From Xanthomonas translucens pv. translucens DSM 18974 (lineage in GTDB: Bacteria; Pseudomonadota; Gammaproteobacteria; Xanthomonadales; Xanthomonadaceae), in NCBI RefSeq assembly GCF_000331775.1, contig NZ_CAPJ01000337.1:1-33962 (forward strand): a stretch of DNA of 33,962 nucleotides. Direction: 5' to 3'. The notes under the pieces are model-generated. The model was not told the DNA's origin and ran no database searches. It saw only the letters and a program-made list of their open reading frames with translations. Made by a program: the position numbers and the translations under genes. Position 1 is the first letter of the stretch. Every line of letters starts with the position of its first letter. Shown here piece by piece: positions 7,325 to 16,259 of this stretch.

Positions 7325-9142
7325 TCACTGAATCGGTTCGTCCAGCATCAACTCGCGCACGAAGCGTACCGGCGGCGCGCCGTAGGACAGCACCTGGTCG
7401 TGGTAGGCCTTCAGATCGAAGGTGTCGCCGAGCTTGGCCTGCATCGCCTTGCGCAGGTCCAGGTGTTCCTGCACGCCGACGAAGTAGGTCGGCAACTGCG
7501 CCGAGCTCAGCTGCACGCGCACCCACTTGCCTTCGGCTTCGCTCTGCTGCTGGAAGGTGTCGTGCACCATCAGCCGCAGTGCCTGTTCCTTGCTCCAGTG
7601 GTCCACGTGCACGCCCTGGTCCAGCAGCGCGTTGGCCAGGGTGCGCAGGTAGAACTTCAGTTGCACCAGATGGAACAGCGGATCGTTGTCCAGGTAGCCC
7701 TGCTCCTGCATCATCCGCTCGGTGTACACCGCCCAGCCTTCGGCGAACGTGCCCGAACGCAGCACGCCGCGCAGGGTCGAGGGGAACTTGGCCGAGTGCC
7801 AGCCTTCCACGTAGTGGCCGGGCACGCCTTCGTGGATGCTCAACAGGTGGATCATGCGGCCGTTGTATTCGCGCAGGAACGATTCGGCCTGCTGCGCGCT
7901 CCAGTCGTCGGGAATCGGCGACACCGCGTAGAAGGTCTTCAAATTCTTGTCCAGCGGGCCGGGCGAGTCGCAGTACGCCACCGACACGCCGCGCTGGAAC
8001 TCGGGCATCAGGATGATGTCCACCGGCGCGTCGGGCAGGGTCAGCAGGTCCTTGGCGCGGACGAATTCGGTGGAGGCCGCCAGCGACGCCTTGGCGTCCT
8101 CGACCACCTTGTCGCGCGCCGGATGCTGCGCATACGCCAGTTCCAGCGCCGCCTCGATCGCGGCCTGCTGCTGCGCGTCGCTCGGCGCATCGACCAGCGC
8201 CGGTGCGTTCGGGCGGTCCTTGAGCACGGTGCGGGCGATGCCGTACATCTCCTCGCGCACGCGCTTGAGCTCGGCTTCGGCGCGCTGCTTGATCTCGGCG
8301 CGCGACAGCGAGGAGTTGATCGCGAATTTCAGTTTTTGGTCGTATTTCTCCGCACCGATGCGGAAATCGCCCTTGGCGTTGGGTACCAGGGTCTTGTCCA
8401 GCCAGGTCTGCTGTTCGGCCACCGCTTTCTTCAGCCCGTCGATCGCCGCCTGCAGGCGCCGCGCGTCGGCATCTGGCAGTTCCTTGACGTGCGGTGCGAT
8501 GAACGTATCGACGATGCTGAGGATGCCCTGGTTCTGCTTGGCCACGGTCTTGGCGTGGATCTCCGGTACCCGTGCCGGATCCAGGTTCGCGCGCGCCTGC
8601 GCGAACAGCGCCGGGATCTTTTCCATGCGCGCGGTGGCGGACTTCAGCCGCTCCGGCAGCGGCGCGAATTCGCGCGCCATCAGCCCGTAGATCGCGCCGC
8701 CGGCCAGGCCGGTGTACACCTGCGGATCCCAGGCCCAACTCTGCGAGACCTCACTGCTCCAGATGTCCGACTGCAATTGGTTGCGCAGGATCGCCGCATC
8801 CACCTGGTTCTCGCGCGAGAGCTTGGTCACCTGCAGCTTGTCCAAGTCGGCCAACACCTGCTTGCTCGCGTCCAGGCTCTTCCGCCGGCCGGCGGCGCTG
8901 AGGTCGTCCAGCTCGCTGTCGTAGCGGTGATCGCCGGTCTGGGTGGCACCGACCGGGGACAGCTGCATCCAGGTGTCCACGGCACGCTTGGACAACGCGG
9001 CGAAGGCGGCGTCGGCAGCCGGGTCGGCAGCATCGGCGGCCGCGCCGGGCATGGCGGCGGGCGCCACGGCCGGTGCGTCGGCGGGCTTCTGGCAGCCGGC
9101 CAGGGCGGCGAGCAGGGCAGCAGCGAGCATGTGCTTGCGCAT
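7325..9142 (-). CDS. DUF885 family lipoprotein, probable metallopeptidase-like enzyme
   Basis: A 605-residue protein of the DUF885 family, which is often annotated as a zinc-peptidase-like enzyme. The N terminus MRKHMLAAALLAALAGCQ is a lipoprotein signal with lipobox LAGC (Cys17). Glutamine follows the cysteine, so outer-membrane sorting is expected. Downstream are the family blocks: VYTGLAGGAIYGLMAREF, FYAVSPIPDDW, HLLSIHEGVPGHYVE with H437-E438 and H443 as a likely metal site, and GTFAEGWAVYTERMM. The ATG at 9142 has AGGAAA five bases upstream; the open frame continues to 9415 but that extension lacks any signal. Substrate unknown. It reads toward the ABC exporter gene, and the terminator there is on the other strand. 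Confidence 0.88.
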   Translation of the reverse strand: MRKHMLAAALLAALAGCQKPADAPAVAPAAMPGAAADAADPAADAAFAALSKRAVDTWMQLSPVGATQTGDHRYDSELDDLSAAGRRKSLDASKQVLADLDKLQVTKLSRENQVDAAILRNQLQSDIWSSEVSQSWAWDPQVYTGLAGGAIYGLMAREFAPLPERLKSATARMEKIPALFAQARANLDPARVPEIHAKTVAKQNQGILSIVDTFIAPHVKELPDADARRLQAAIDGLKKAVAEQQTWLDKTLVPNAKGDFRIGAEKYDQKLKFAINSSLSRAEIKQRAEAELKRVREEMYGIARTVLKDRPNAPALVDAPSDAQQQAAIEAALELAYAQHPARDKVVEDAKASLAASTEFVRAKDLLTLPDAPVDIILMPEFQRGVSVAYCDSPGPLDKNLKTFYAVSPIPDDWSAQQAESFLREYNGRMIHLLSIHEGVPGHYVEGWHSAKFPSTLRGVLRSGTFAEGWAVYTERMMQEQGYLDNDPLFHLVQLKFYLRTLANALLDQGVHVDHWSKEQALRLMVHDTFQQQSEAEGKWVRVQLSSAQLPTYFVGVQEHLDLRKAMQAKLGDTFDLKAYHDQVLSYGAPPVRFVRELMLDEPIQ

Positions 9143-9176
9143 CGGGTTTCCTGTGGTGGTCGATTCCCAAGCATAG

Positions 9177-9521
9177 GCGGCCGCCGCAGCGCGCGCACCT
9201 GCCGTTGGATTACCCTGGTGCTTCATCCACCTGTCGGCGAAGCTGGCCGAACGCGATACGCAATTGCTGGCCGCCAGCCAGGACGCGGCGCAGCAGCGTC
9301 GGCGCATCGAGACGCAGCGCTTGACCGTGCAGTTCGCCGCGCCCGCTGGCGAACGCAGCCGCAGCGAGATCGGTGAGGCGTTCGCCGAGACCGGGTCGCT
9401 CTTCGCCGCTGCCACCGCCTGGGCGATCCGTGCGCTCGCGGCGCTGGCGCCGTTCGTGGTGCTGGGTGGCGCGATCTGGTGGCGGCTCGCCTGGCTGCGC
9501 CGGCGCCGCGGGCGCGTTTAG
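9177..9521 (+). pseudogene. 3' remnant of a DUF4349 membrane protein gene
   Basis: The frame between an upstream stop (9174-9176) and the stop at 9519-9521 encodes FIHLSAKLAERDTQLLAASQ, then RIETQRLTVQFAAPAGERSR, SEIGEAFAETGSLFAAATAW, AIRALAALAPFVVLGGAIWW and RLAWLRRRR. This pattern (LTVQF...E, then a hydrophobic helix and a basic tail) is the C-terminal end of DUF4349 lipoproteins. The N-terminal signal and most of the domain are absent, and no start codon with a ribosome site is visible. It lies head to head with the DUF885 gene. It looks like a leftover of a deletion; I am moderately sure of the family. Confidence 0.5.
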
Positions 9522-9548
9522 CAAGCTGGCGCTTTCCAGGGCGTCACT

Positions 9549-9615
9549 TGTAGGGCGGCTTCAGCCGCGACAGCCTCTATCGGTAACGCCCGTCGCGGCT
9601 GAAGCCGCTCCTACA
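9549..9615. repeat. REP pair in inverted orientation (BIME-like)
   Basis: A forward unit (9549-9571, one base shorter at GTAGGGCGG) and a reverse unit (9592-9615, ending GCCGCTCCTACA) enclose a 20-base spacer. The arms are near-perfect reverse complements, so the transcript could fold into a hairpin of about 23 bp. It lies between the DUF4349 remnant and the end of the 97-residue gene and may act as terminator for both. Confidence 0.75.
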
Positions 9616-9643
9616 GGGCTTCGGTGCCGAGAGAGGGGGGGGG

Positions 9644-9937
9644 CTAGCCTTCGTCCTGCTCGAACTCCACGATCACTTCCAGGTCGAACGCCAATGCTTC
9701 CACCGCCTCGCGCACCTTCAGCGCGGTGGCGGCGTTGCCGGCTTCGATCTCCACTTCGTGGGTGCCCGGACCCTGGTCGTCGGGCAGTCCGGCGGAGCTG
9801 GAATCGTCGTCGTCCATCTGGTTCATCAGATCGTCGATTTCCTCGACATGCTCGATGCCTTCCAGGCTGCCGAGCAGGTTGATGATGGCGCGTGCGTCGT
9901 CTTCGCTGCCGGTGATGCGGATACGGAGCAGGGGCAT
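9644..9937 (-). CDS. Small acidic conserved-type hypothetical protein
   Basis: A 97-residue protein beginning MPLLRIRITGSEDDARAIIN, without recognisable catalytic motifs, signal peptide or membrane segment. It looks like a real gene because the ATG at 9937 has a strong ribosome site (GAGGAAGG, four bases away), the composition is coherent, and the first 40 and last 35 residues alternate as strand-helix-strand (LLRIRITG... and HEVEIEAGNAATALKVREAV). The middle is a very acidic stretch (DDLMNQMDDDDSSS). The layout suggests a small ferredoxin-like or ACT-like fold, but this is a guess from pattern only. It is convergent with the DUF4349 remnant and isolated from other genes. Function not recognised. 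Confidence 0.72.
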   Translation of the reverse strand: MPLLRIRITGSEDDARAIINLLGSLEGIEHVEEIDDLMNQMDDDDSSSAGLPDDQGPGTHEVEIEAGNAATALKVREAVEALAFDLEVIVEFEQDEG

Positions 9938-10192
9938 GTGCCTTCCTCTGGGGAATGAAAGGCAAGGCTAGGCAGACGCCGGCTAAGGCGAAGTGACGAC
10001 GGCTCGGCGCGCCTGCGGCGTCGCGCTGCCCAGTGCGGCGGCGTCGAAAACCGGCGCCGAGCCGCACCTGCGCGTGCCGGTCGGGCGCGGCCTGCGCCTG
10101 GCCCAGCAGCGGGAAACAGCCAGCGAACCGCTGCTCGCGTTGCGGCGACAGCAGCGCCTCGGAACAGTCCCGATTTTCGGGCGATGCCTTTT
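9938..10192. other. Stretch without a supported gene
   Basis: Open frames exist on both strands, including a minus frame ending at 9983, but none has a ribosome site, a recognisable family motif or a start. The base composition is like coding DNA, so it may hold an old gene remnant that I cannot identify. The right end runs into REP elements. Confidence 0.4.
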
Positions 10193-10274
10193 TGTAGGAG
10201 CGGCTTCAGCCGCGACAACGTCCGAAGCCGGAAGGCCCGGCGCTGCGCTCGTCGCGACTGAAGTCGCTCCCACA
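10193..10274. repeat. REP pair in inverted orientation (BIME-like)
   Basis: A forward unit (10193-10216) with GTAG and GCGGCTTCAGCCGC, and a reverse unit (10251-10274) ending GTCGCTCCCACA, are separated by a 34-base spacer containing CCGAAGCCGGAAGG, also seen next to the units at 4597-4748. Confidence 0.75.
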
Positions 10275-10310
10275 TGGGTTTCCGCAACGCAGGCGCGCTA
10301 CGAGGTCGTT

Positions 10311-10391
10311 TGTGGGAGGGACTTCAGTTCCGACTGCATGGCAGTTCGGGCAATGCACCACTTCGCTCGTCGCGGCTGAAGCCGCTCTACA
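10311..10391. repeat. Second adjacent REP pair
   Basis: A variant forward unit (10311-10334, TGTGGGAGGGACTTCAG...) and a reverse unit (10369-10391, GCGGCTGAAGCCGC then TCTACA) repeat the inverted layout of the element just before it. The reverse unit ends 22 bp from the stop of the LysR gene, so the hairpin may serve as its transcript end. Confidence 0.7.
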
Positions 10392-10413
10392 AAAGCGCGC
10401 AACTACGCAAAAC

Positions 10414-11355
10414 CTAGCTCGCCCGCAGCGGCAACCCCAGCAATTCAGCAGGCAGCGCCGGCATTGGCGTGGGTTCGTCCAGCGCCTCGCGCTTGAGCCA
10501 GTCGATGAACTGGCTGGCGGCCGGGCTGGGCAGGCGGTGGCTGGGGTGCACGATGTAGTAGGAATAACGCGCCTTCAGCGCCGGACCGGGCAGGCGCACC
10601 AGTTCGTAGCGTTGCAGGTACGGCTGGGCGATGTGCTTGCGCGCCAACACCGCGCCGACGCCATACACCGCCGCGCGCATCGCATCGGTGCTGTCGTTGA
10701 AGGTGTGCATCGGCGGCAGTTCCACGCCGCGCACCGCGGCCGCGCGGAACCAGTCGCGCCAGCCCTGCGGCGACATGTCGGTGAGCAGCGGCAGCTGCGC
10801 GATCTGCTCGGGGTGGTGCAACGTGGCCAGCTGCGGCAGCGCCGGCGAAGCCACCGGGAACAACGCGTCGTCCATCAGATGGTGCGAGGTCAGTCCGGGC
10901 CATTCGCCCTGGCCGTAGCGGATGCCCAGGTCCGGCCCGCCGTCCTCGAAGCGCGAGAACGCCGCGTCGGTCTGGATGTCCAGGCGCACGTGCGGATGCG
11001 CCTGGCAGAAGCGCGGCAGCCGCGGCAGCAGCCAGCAGTAGGACAGCGAGCGCAAGGTGGTGATGCGCAGCGGCGCGGTGTCGGCCTGCGGATGCAGGTT
11101 GCCGGCCACCGCGGCGATGTCGGCTAGCGCCGCGCTGGCCGCATCGGCCAGTTGCCGGCCCTCGGCGGTCAGCTTGACCCCGCGCGCATGGCGCTGGAAC
11201 AGCGTCGTGCCGAGCAGCGCTTCCAGCTTGCGCACATGGTGGCTGACCGCGCTGGCGGTGAGGTGCAGTTCCTCCGCCGCATGGGCGAAGTTCTGGTGGC
11301 GTGCGGCGACGGCGAACACGCCGAGCGCGGGCAGCAGGGCAGGACGCAGTCGCAT
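10414..11355 (-). CDS. LysR-family transcriptional regulator, GcvA-like
   Basis: A 313-residue LysR regulator. The winged helix-turn-helix is at about residues 11-60 (LGVFAVAARHQNFAHAAEEL, then HLTASAVSHHVRKLEALLGT). The effector-binding domain from about 90 on has the GcvA-type features PRLPRFCQAHPHVRLDIQT and DLGIRYGQGEWPGL. The ATG at 11355 (MRLRPALLPA) is the first that precedes the HTH at the usual distance; the open frame extends further but is implausible. It is divergent from the EamA transporter with 256 bp between the starts, the classical arrangement in which a LysR protein controls the divergent gene and itself. The effector cannot be told. Confidence 0.92.
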   Translation of the reverse strand: MRLRPALLPALGVFAVAARHQNFAHAAEELHLTASAVSHHVRKLEALLGTTLFQRHARGVKLTAEGRQLADAASAALADIAAVAGNLHPQADTAPLRITTLRSLSYCWLLPRLPRFCQAHPHVRLDIQTDAAFSRFEDGGPDLGIRYGQGEWPGLTSHHLMDDALFPVASPALPQLATLHHPEQIAQLPLLTDMSPQGWRDWFRAAAVRGVELPPMHTFNDSTDAMRAAVYGVGAVLARKHIAQPYLQRYELVRLPGPALKARYSYYIVHPSHRLPSPAASQFIDWLKREALDEPTPMPALPAELLGLPLRAS

Positions 11356-11611
11356 GGGCAGACACGCGGCAGATTTGTGGCTTGCGACGATACTACGCGC
11401 TTGTGGGCGTTGCGGCGGCGCGCGATCCTGGCAGCCATGCGCAAGATGCGGGGCCGGTCCGGCCCAGGTCGGCGCGCGGAGCCGCTTCTGCCGCTGGTCG
11501 CGAACTTTGCCTGTTGCCTGTCGCCTGTTCCAGGCGGCAGGTGGCGGCTGCGTCCGCGGCGGCAGCGCGATCGACGGCAGCGGACACGAGATGAACCCAG
11601 GAGACAACACG
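11356..11611. promoter_or_regulatory. Divergent intergenic region between LysR and EamA genes
   Basis: This 256-bp spacer separates two divergent starts and should hold both promoters and the LysR operator. I could not pick a convincing -35/-10 pair or a unique T-N11-A site by eye; several T-N11-A matches occur by chance. Confidence 0.4.
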
Positions 11612-12520
11612 GTGAATGCAGCCAACCCCACGTCCGGCGATCCAGCCGAGGTCCTTCCGGCGCCCGCGCTGCGCGACTGGCGCACGCCGCTGGAATTGCT
11701 GTTCCTGGGCATCGTCTGGGGCTGCTCGTTCCTGTTCATGCGCGTGGCGGCGCCACCGTTCGGCGCCTATGCGCTGGTGGAGCTGCGCCTGGCGCTGGGG
11801 GCGACGGTGCTGCTGCCGTTCCTGTGGATGGCGCGCGCACGCTTTCCGCTGCGCCGCTGGCCGACGCTGGCGGCGATCGGGTTGCTCAACTCCGCGCTGC
11901 CGTTCCTGCTGTTCGCCTGGGGCGCGCAGCATGCGCCGGCGGCGATCGGCGCGATCTGCAACGCGATGACGGTGCTGTTTACCGCGCTGATCGCATTCCT
12001 GTTCTTTGGCGAGAAGATCGGCGCGCGGCGTGCGGTGGCGCTGCTGATCGGCTTCGTCGGCATCGTGGTGCTGGCCACCGGCAAGTCGGCCGGGCTGAGC
12101 GTGGGGCCGGCGGCGTTCGCCGGTGCCACCGCCTCGCTGCTGTACGGGATCGGCTACAGCCTGGTGAAGCGCTATATGAGCGACCTGCCGCCGGCCGCGT
12201 CGGCTGCCTCCACCCTGGGCTGCAGCGCACTGCTGCTGGCGCCGCTGGCGTGGACGCATTGGCCGGCCGTACCGGTGCCGGCGCTGGCCTGGGCCTGCGC
12301 CGGCGCGCTGGGCGTGGTCTGCACCGGGCTGGCCTTGCTGATGTACTACCGGCTGATCCAGCGCATCGGCCCGGCGCGCGCGTCCACGGTGACCTATCTG
12401 GTGCCGGTGTTCGGCGCGCTGCTGTCCTGGTCGATCCTCGGCGAGCCGTTGACCTGGAGCATGCTGCTGGCCGGCGTGCTGATCCTGGGCAGCGTCGCCT
12501 TCAGCCAGCGCGCGCGTTGA
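11612..12520 (+). CDS. EamA/DMT-family inner-membrane transporter
   Basis: A 302-residue drug/metabolite transporter with two EamA repeats and about ten hydrophobic segments. The first repeat opens ELLFLGIVWGCSFLFMRVA; the second has ATASLLYGIGYSLVKRYM and ends ASTVTYLVPVFGALLSWSIL and GEPLTW. Family members export amino acids or other small metabolites. I prefer the GTG at 11612 (MNAANPTSG) because AGGAG lies eight bases upstream; an in-frame ATG at 11591 would add seven residues but has only a weak site. Divergent from a LysR gene that may regulate it, and followed after 11 bp by the DinB-like gene, so the two are probably cotranscribed. Confidence 0.92.
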   Translation: MNAANPTSGDPAEVLPAPALRDWRTPLELLFLGIVWGCSFLFMRVAAPPFGAYALVELRLALGATVLLPFLWMARARFPLRRWPTLAAIGLLNSALPFLLFAWGAQHAPAAIGAICNAMTVLFTALIAFLFFGEKIGARRAVALLIGFVGIVVLATGKSAGLSVGPAAFAGATASLLYGIGYSLVKRYMSDLPPAASAASTLGCSALLLAPLAWTHWPAVPVPALAWACAGALGVVCTGLALLMYYRLIQRIGPARASTVTYLVPVFGALLSWSILGEPLTWSMLLAGVLILGSVAFSQRAR

Positions 12521-12531
12521 AGGACCGACCG

Positions 12532-13044
12532 ATGACCGCTTCCCTGCTCGTATCGCAATTCGCCTACAAGGCCTGGGCCAACGCCGAGCTGTTGCAGGCG
12601 TTGGCGCAGATCGATGTGGACGCCTATCCGGCGCAACGTCAGCGCGCGATCCGGCTGTTGAATCACACCTACGTGGTGGACCGGATCTTCGCCGCGCATC
12701 TGGACGGCGGCACGCATGCGTTCACGGACAGCAACACGCCGCAGACGCCGGCGCTGGAGGCATTGCGTGCGGCCGTCGCCGAATCCGACCGGTGGTATGC
12801 CGGCTACGTCGCCCCGCTCGACACGGCCGCATTGCAGCAGTCGCTCGCATTCCGCTTTACCGATGGCGATGCCGGCCGCATGACCCGCGAGGAAATGCTG
12901 TGCCACGTACTGGCGCATGGCGCCTATCACCGCGGCAACATCGCCATGCTGCTGAGCGAGTGCGCGGTGGAGCCGCCGCGCGAGTTGTTCACCCGCTTCC
13001 TGCATGCGCGCGACCCCGAGCGCCGGGGCGCAGCGCCGGGCTGA
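12532..13044 (+). CDS. DinB/YfiT-family putative metal-dependent protein
   Basis: A 170-residue four-helix-bundle protein of the DinB superfamily. The three histidines that usually bind a metal are present: H45 in LLNHTYVVDRIF, and H129 and H133 in HVLAHGAYHRGNIAMLL. The family includes thiol transferases and hydrolase-like enzymes, and most members are uncharacterised. The start at 12532 lies 11 bp after the EamA stop with AGGA in the gap, which suggests translation from the same mRNA. Convergent with the cyclophilin gene, 37 bp away. Confidence 0.88.
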   Translation: MTASLLVSQFAYKAWANAELLQALAQIDVDAYPAQRQRAIRLLNHTYVVDRIFAAHLDGGTHAFTDSNTPQTPALEALRAAVAESDRWYAGYVAPLDTAALQQSLAFRFTDGDAGRMTREEMLCHVLAHGAYHRGNIAMLLSECAVEPPRELFTRFLHARDPERRGAAPG

Positions 13045-13081
13045 GCCCCGGCGGTGCAGCAGTGCCCCGCCGGCTGGCGCA

Positions 13082-13996
13082 TTACTGCGACGGCGTGCGT
13101 ACCGGCAGCGGCACGTTGCACAGGTCGATGTGTCCGGCCGGGCGTTTGTAGAAATCGTCCCTGCGGTTGCGCCGCGCTTCGGCCACGTCGCGGAAGGTCT
13201 GGGTGTCGGTGCGCAGCAGCTGCAGCGGAGTGCGCTCGGCCTCGGGCAGGTCGCTGGCGAGCTTGATCGCGCGGATCGGCGTGCGCTGTTCGGGCTTGGC
13301 ATAAAAGCCCATCGGGTCCGGTCCGCGCGGAATCACGCTGAGCAGTTCCATGCCCTTGACCACGCGCCCGACCACGGTGATGTTGCGGTCCAGCTGCCGC
13401 GGCGATTGCCCGGTGACCACGTATAGCTCGGCGCCGATGCTGCTGTCCTCGTCATTGTTGCGGCCGGCGCCGAGGGTGCCGTAGCAGTGCGCCAGCCACG
13501 CGGTGCCGTCCTTGGGATCGCGTGCAGCCGGAAAGCCGTCGACGAAGCCCACTTGCGGCGCCCAGCCGTCGCGGTCCGGCAGCGCCTGGAACGCCAGGCC
13601 CGCGGCCGGGCGCTGGAACTCGGCCGGCAGGTGGCGCTTGGCCGAACCCAGCGGCTTGGCCTTGTCCGCCTCCTCGCCGTCGGGATCGCCGAACTGCACC
13701 ACGAAGTTGTCCTGCGAACGGTAGATGCTCAGGCCGTCCCAGAAGTGCTCGTGGGCCAGGGTGCGGATATTGCCGACATGCTGCGGCGCGAACGCCGGCG
13801 CCAGTTCGATGACGACGCGACCGGCGTCCAGGTCCAGATACAGGGTGTTGGCCGGATCCAGCGTGCGCCAGTCGCCGGGCTTGGACGCGTCCAGGATCTG
13901 CTGCGGACTGCGGTATGGCGCGGCCGGCGCGGCCGCCAGTGCGCAGGCGGCGGACGACAGCAACGCGAGGGCGAGCAGGGTGGGGTGCAAGGGCAT
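13082..13996 (-). CDS. Periplasmic cyclophilin-type peptidyl-prolyl isomerase
   Basis: A 304-residue exported cyclophilin. [20 protein letters not shown] is a signal peptide likely cut after ALA; the isomerase domain spans about residues 50-250. Recognised blocks: [52 protein letters not shown] and [20 protein letters not shown], in the order of bacterial cyclophilins of the larger secreted type. The loop around 115-165 is long. Family role: cis-trans isomerisation of proline bonds in folding envelope proteins. The gene follows the XVIPCD gene on the same strand after 89 bp, but nothing else links them. Confidence 0.9.
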   Translation of the reverse strand: MPLHPTLLALALLSSAACALAAAPAAPYRSPQQILDASKPGDWRTLDPANTLYLDLDAGRVVIELAPAFAPQHVGNIRTLAHEHFWDGLSIYRSQDNFVVQFGDPDGEEADKAKPLGSAKRHLPAEFQRPAAGLAFQALPDRDGWAPQVGFVDGFPAARDPKDGTAWLAHCYGTLGAGRNNDEDSSIGAELYVVTGQSPRQLDRNITVVGRVVKGMELLSVIPRGPDPMGFYAKPEQRTPIRAIKLASDLPEAERTPLQLLRTDTQTFRDVAEARRNRRDDFYKRPAGHIDLCNVPLPVRTPSQ

Positions 13997-14085
13997 GGCG
14001 GCAGCCTGGAGGACGGTGGCCGATTCTTACCCAGCCACCGCCGTTGCGCCAATGCCGCCGTTGCGTCTCCTGCGTGCCGCCGGAC

Positions 14086-15831
14086 TCAGCGCGCCGGTGC
14101 GCGTTGCGCGGCGGCCGGCGTCTCCTGCGCGGCTGCTACCGCGGACTGTTGTGCCATCGCATTCAAGGCATTGAGCTGGCGCACGCTGTCCTGCAGTGGC
14201 GTGGCCGTGGCGACCTGTGCGTCCACGTAGGCGGTGCGTTTGTCCGCCGACATCGGGTCGCCCTGTACCGCGAACACGCGCCCGGCGTCGTTGCGCAGCA
14301 CATGATCGATCCGGGTCAGGCCTTCGCGCCTGGCCGCCAGCAGCAGGTGCGTGGCCAGTTGCGGATCGGCTGGCGTCAAGCGGGCGTCGATCATGCGCTG
14401 CATCGCATGGTCCGGATGCGTGGGGTCGCGCGGATCGGACGGCGCGTTCGTCGGTGCTGTCCGCGTTGCGGCCGCGGCCTTCGCCGCGGGGCTGTCGATG
14501 TCGGCGTCGATCCGGGTCGGCGCACCGCTGGGCGCGCCGTCGGCATCGGCGGCGACGTGGAGCAGGCGTTCGCTCAGGCCATGCGGGGAATTGCCGAGCG
14601 TGCGCGCCAGATCGAGCGCGAACGCCTGGTTGCTCATGCGGGCGTAGGCGCCGGCCTGCTCGCGATCGAACGGGCGCGCCTGCGCTGCCTGTGCGTACTG
14701 CTGGCGCAGCGCGCCCATCTGCGCCTCGGAGAAGTTCAGGGTCAGGCCCTGGCCGGCGGCGATGGCGTCGTCGTCGGCGTCCTTCCTGGCCAGCGCGGCA
14801 TTGAGCAGTTGCGCCTGATTGGCGTCGACCTTGCCGAAGCCGAGCTGATAGCGCCGCGCGGCGACGTGTTCGCTGCCGGCGGCGTCGAACTGGCGGGTCA
14901 AGGTGAGCGGCACGTTGTCGGCGTACTGCAGTTTGCTGGTGACGGTGCTGCTGCCATCGACCTGGGTGGCACGCACGTTCTCCCCGCTAGTGCGCTGCCC
15001 GGCCAGGTCCAGGCTCAGCGGTCCCAGGCCGAGTTTGGCGCGGGTCTGCGAGCTCATGCTCAGGGTGTCAATCCGCTGCGCGTCGCTGACCCCGGGCGCC
15101 TGCGCCGGCAACTGGCCGCTGCCGAGGAAATCGCGGTATGCGGCCTGCGCCTGCCGGTCGCGCAGGTCGAAGGTCGCGGTGTGCATGCTGGCCTGGCCCA
15201 ACGCGTCCTGGCGGCCGAGCATGGCCTGCGCGACTGGGGTCTTCAGCCCGAGCATGCCGATGCGTTCGATCGCCTCGGTCGGTCCGATTGCCACCCGCAC
15301 GTGGCACGGGTCCAGGCGCTGCGCGGTGTAGCTCACGCCTGCCGCATCGGTGTGTTCGCTGCTGCTGGCGAAGCTGCGGAACGCGGTCTCCAGCGAGGTC
15401 CGAACGAAGGCGTGGCCGTCGAGCCTGACGCTGCCGTTGACCGGGATGGTGAGCGGATCGAACGGATTGACTGCACGCGCGGCCTCGGCGCTGGCGTCGC
15501 CGGGCAGGGTGACGTTGTAGCGCGCGCGCTCGCCGAGCTGGCTGGTGCTGCTGAGGCTGGCGGCGTCGAGCTGCTGGCCCTGGCGGAATTCCATCTCCAG
15601 GCCGAACTCGGTTTTGTCGTCGGCGCTGCGCCGGCTGGCGCCCACGCTCTGGGTGCAAACGAGCTGGTGCGCGAGCGGCCCGCTGCGTGCCAGCGACTGC
15701 GACTGCGTGTGCTCCATACTGACGCTGCCGTCGGCCGGATTCCATTTCAACGGACCGGCGTTGCCGCTGCCGGTAGCGCTGGCGAAGGTGTGGTCGGTGG
15801 CCTGGGCGGCGGCGGGCGTCGTCGAACTCAT
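14086..15831 (-). CDS. XVIPCD-containing candidate effector of the Xanthomonas-type bacteria-killing T4SS
   Basis: A 581-residue protein with no signal peptide and a C-terminal XVIPCD, the domain recognised by the VirD4 coupling protein of the Xanthomonas-type T4SS that injects toxins into rival bacteria. Starting at residue 466 it reads [56 protein letters not shown], then an alanine/glutamine-rich tail, as in known XVIPCDs. Residues 1-450 match no toxin family I know: I see no GxSxG lipase, HKD, lysozyme or nuclease motif. The middle looks strand-rich ([17 protein letters not shown]). The ATG at 15831 has AGAGGA five bases upstream. Effectors are normally paired with a small immunity lipoprotein; none is adjacent. 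The domain call is strong; the toxic activity is inference. Confidence 0.85.
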   Translation of the reverse strand: MSSTTPAAAQATDHTFASATGSGNAGPLKWNPADGSVSMEHTQSQSLARSGPLAHQLVCTQSVGASRRSADDKTEFGLEMEFRQGQQLDAASLSSTSQLGERARYNVTLPGDASAEAARAVNPFDPLTIPVNGSVRLDGHAFVRTSLETAFRSFASSSEHTDAAGVSYTAQRLDPCHVRVAIGPTEAIERIGMLGLKTPVAQAMLGRQDALGQASMHTATFDLRDRQAQAAYRDFLGSGQLPAQAPGVSDAQRIDTLSMSSQTRAKLGLGPLSLDLAGQRTSGENVRATQVDGSSTVTSKLQYADNVPLTLTRQFDAAGSEHVAARRYQLGFGKVDANQAQLLNAALARKDADDDAIAAGQGLTLNFSEAQMGALRQQYAQAAQARPFDREQAGAYARMSNQAFALDLARTLGNSPHGLSERLLHVAADADGAPSGAPTRIDADIDSPAAKAAAATRTAPTNAPSDPRDPTHPDHAMQRMIDARLTPADPQLATHLLLAARREGLTRIDHVLRNDAGRVFAVQGDPMSADKRTAYVDAQVATATPLQDSVRQLNALNAMAQQSAVAAAQETPAAAQRAPAR

Positions 15832-15914
15832 GCATTCCTCTTGGATGGCGCCTGCCGGCGCGAGCGGCGTGGAGGATAGTCAGGCCGATGTTGCCGATGC
15901 GTCAGGCGTTCGTT

Positions 15915-16150
15915 ATGCCCGCTATGACTACCGGCGCATTCGCTATACCCAACGCAACACGGCGGCTGTCGCTGGTCACCGGCATTTTCTACTTCACCTG
16001 GGTGATCGCCGGGGTCTGCGTGTCGCTGGGCATGCTGGCGCTGCTCATCGGCGTGCCGTTGCTGATGCTGCGCTTCGGTGCGGCTGCTGTCGCTACTGGA
16101 AGGGCGCATCGTCGAGGTGCTGCGGTTCGCCACGCTGCACTTGGCGCGTG
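15915..16150 (+). pseudogene. Remnant of a membrane sensor-domain protein (PF13796-like), frameshifted
   Basis: From 15915 one frame gives RRLSLVTGIFYFTWVIAGVC then VSLGMLALLIGVPLLMLRF. The family sequence continues in another frame from 16081 as RLLSLLEGRIVEVL. Together these match the membrane-anchored start of putative sensor-domain proteins, two hydrophobic helices with GVPLL between them. The rest of the usual gene is missing, and the frame change and loss point to decay. Boundaries approximate. It is divergent from the XVIPCD gene and sits where an immunity gene might be expected, but its sequence has no lipobox. Confidence 0.5.
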
Positions 16151-16259
16151 CGGTCGGCAAGCATGCACGACATGCTGGCCAAGCACCTGTTGGTGCATAG
16201 CTCGGCGCAATGACATTGACGCTGCGGCCGGCGAGCGCCGGCCGCGAGCGGCACGCCGC

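Noticed and set aside
9983..10287. Minus-strand open frames ending at 9983 and nearby
   Set aside because: No start with ribosome site, no family motif, and they run into REP elements.
11152..13044. 630-codon frame covering the EamA region and joining DinB
   Set aside because: Only its end, from 12532, is real; the rest is out of frame with the EamA transporter, so this is not a fusion protein.
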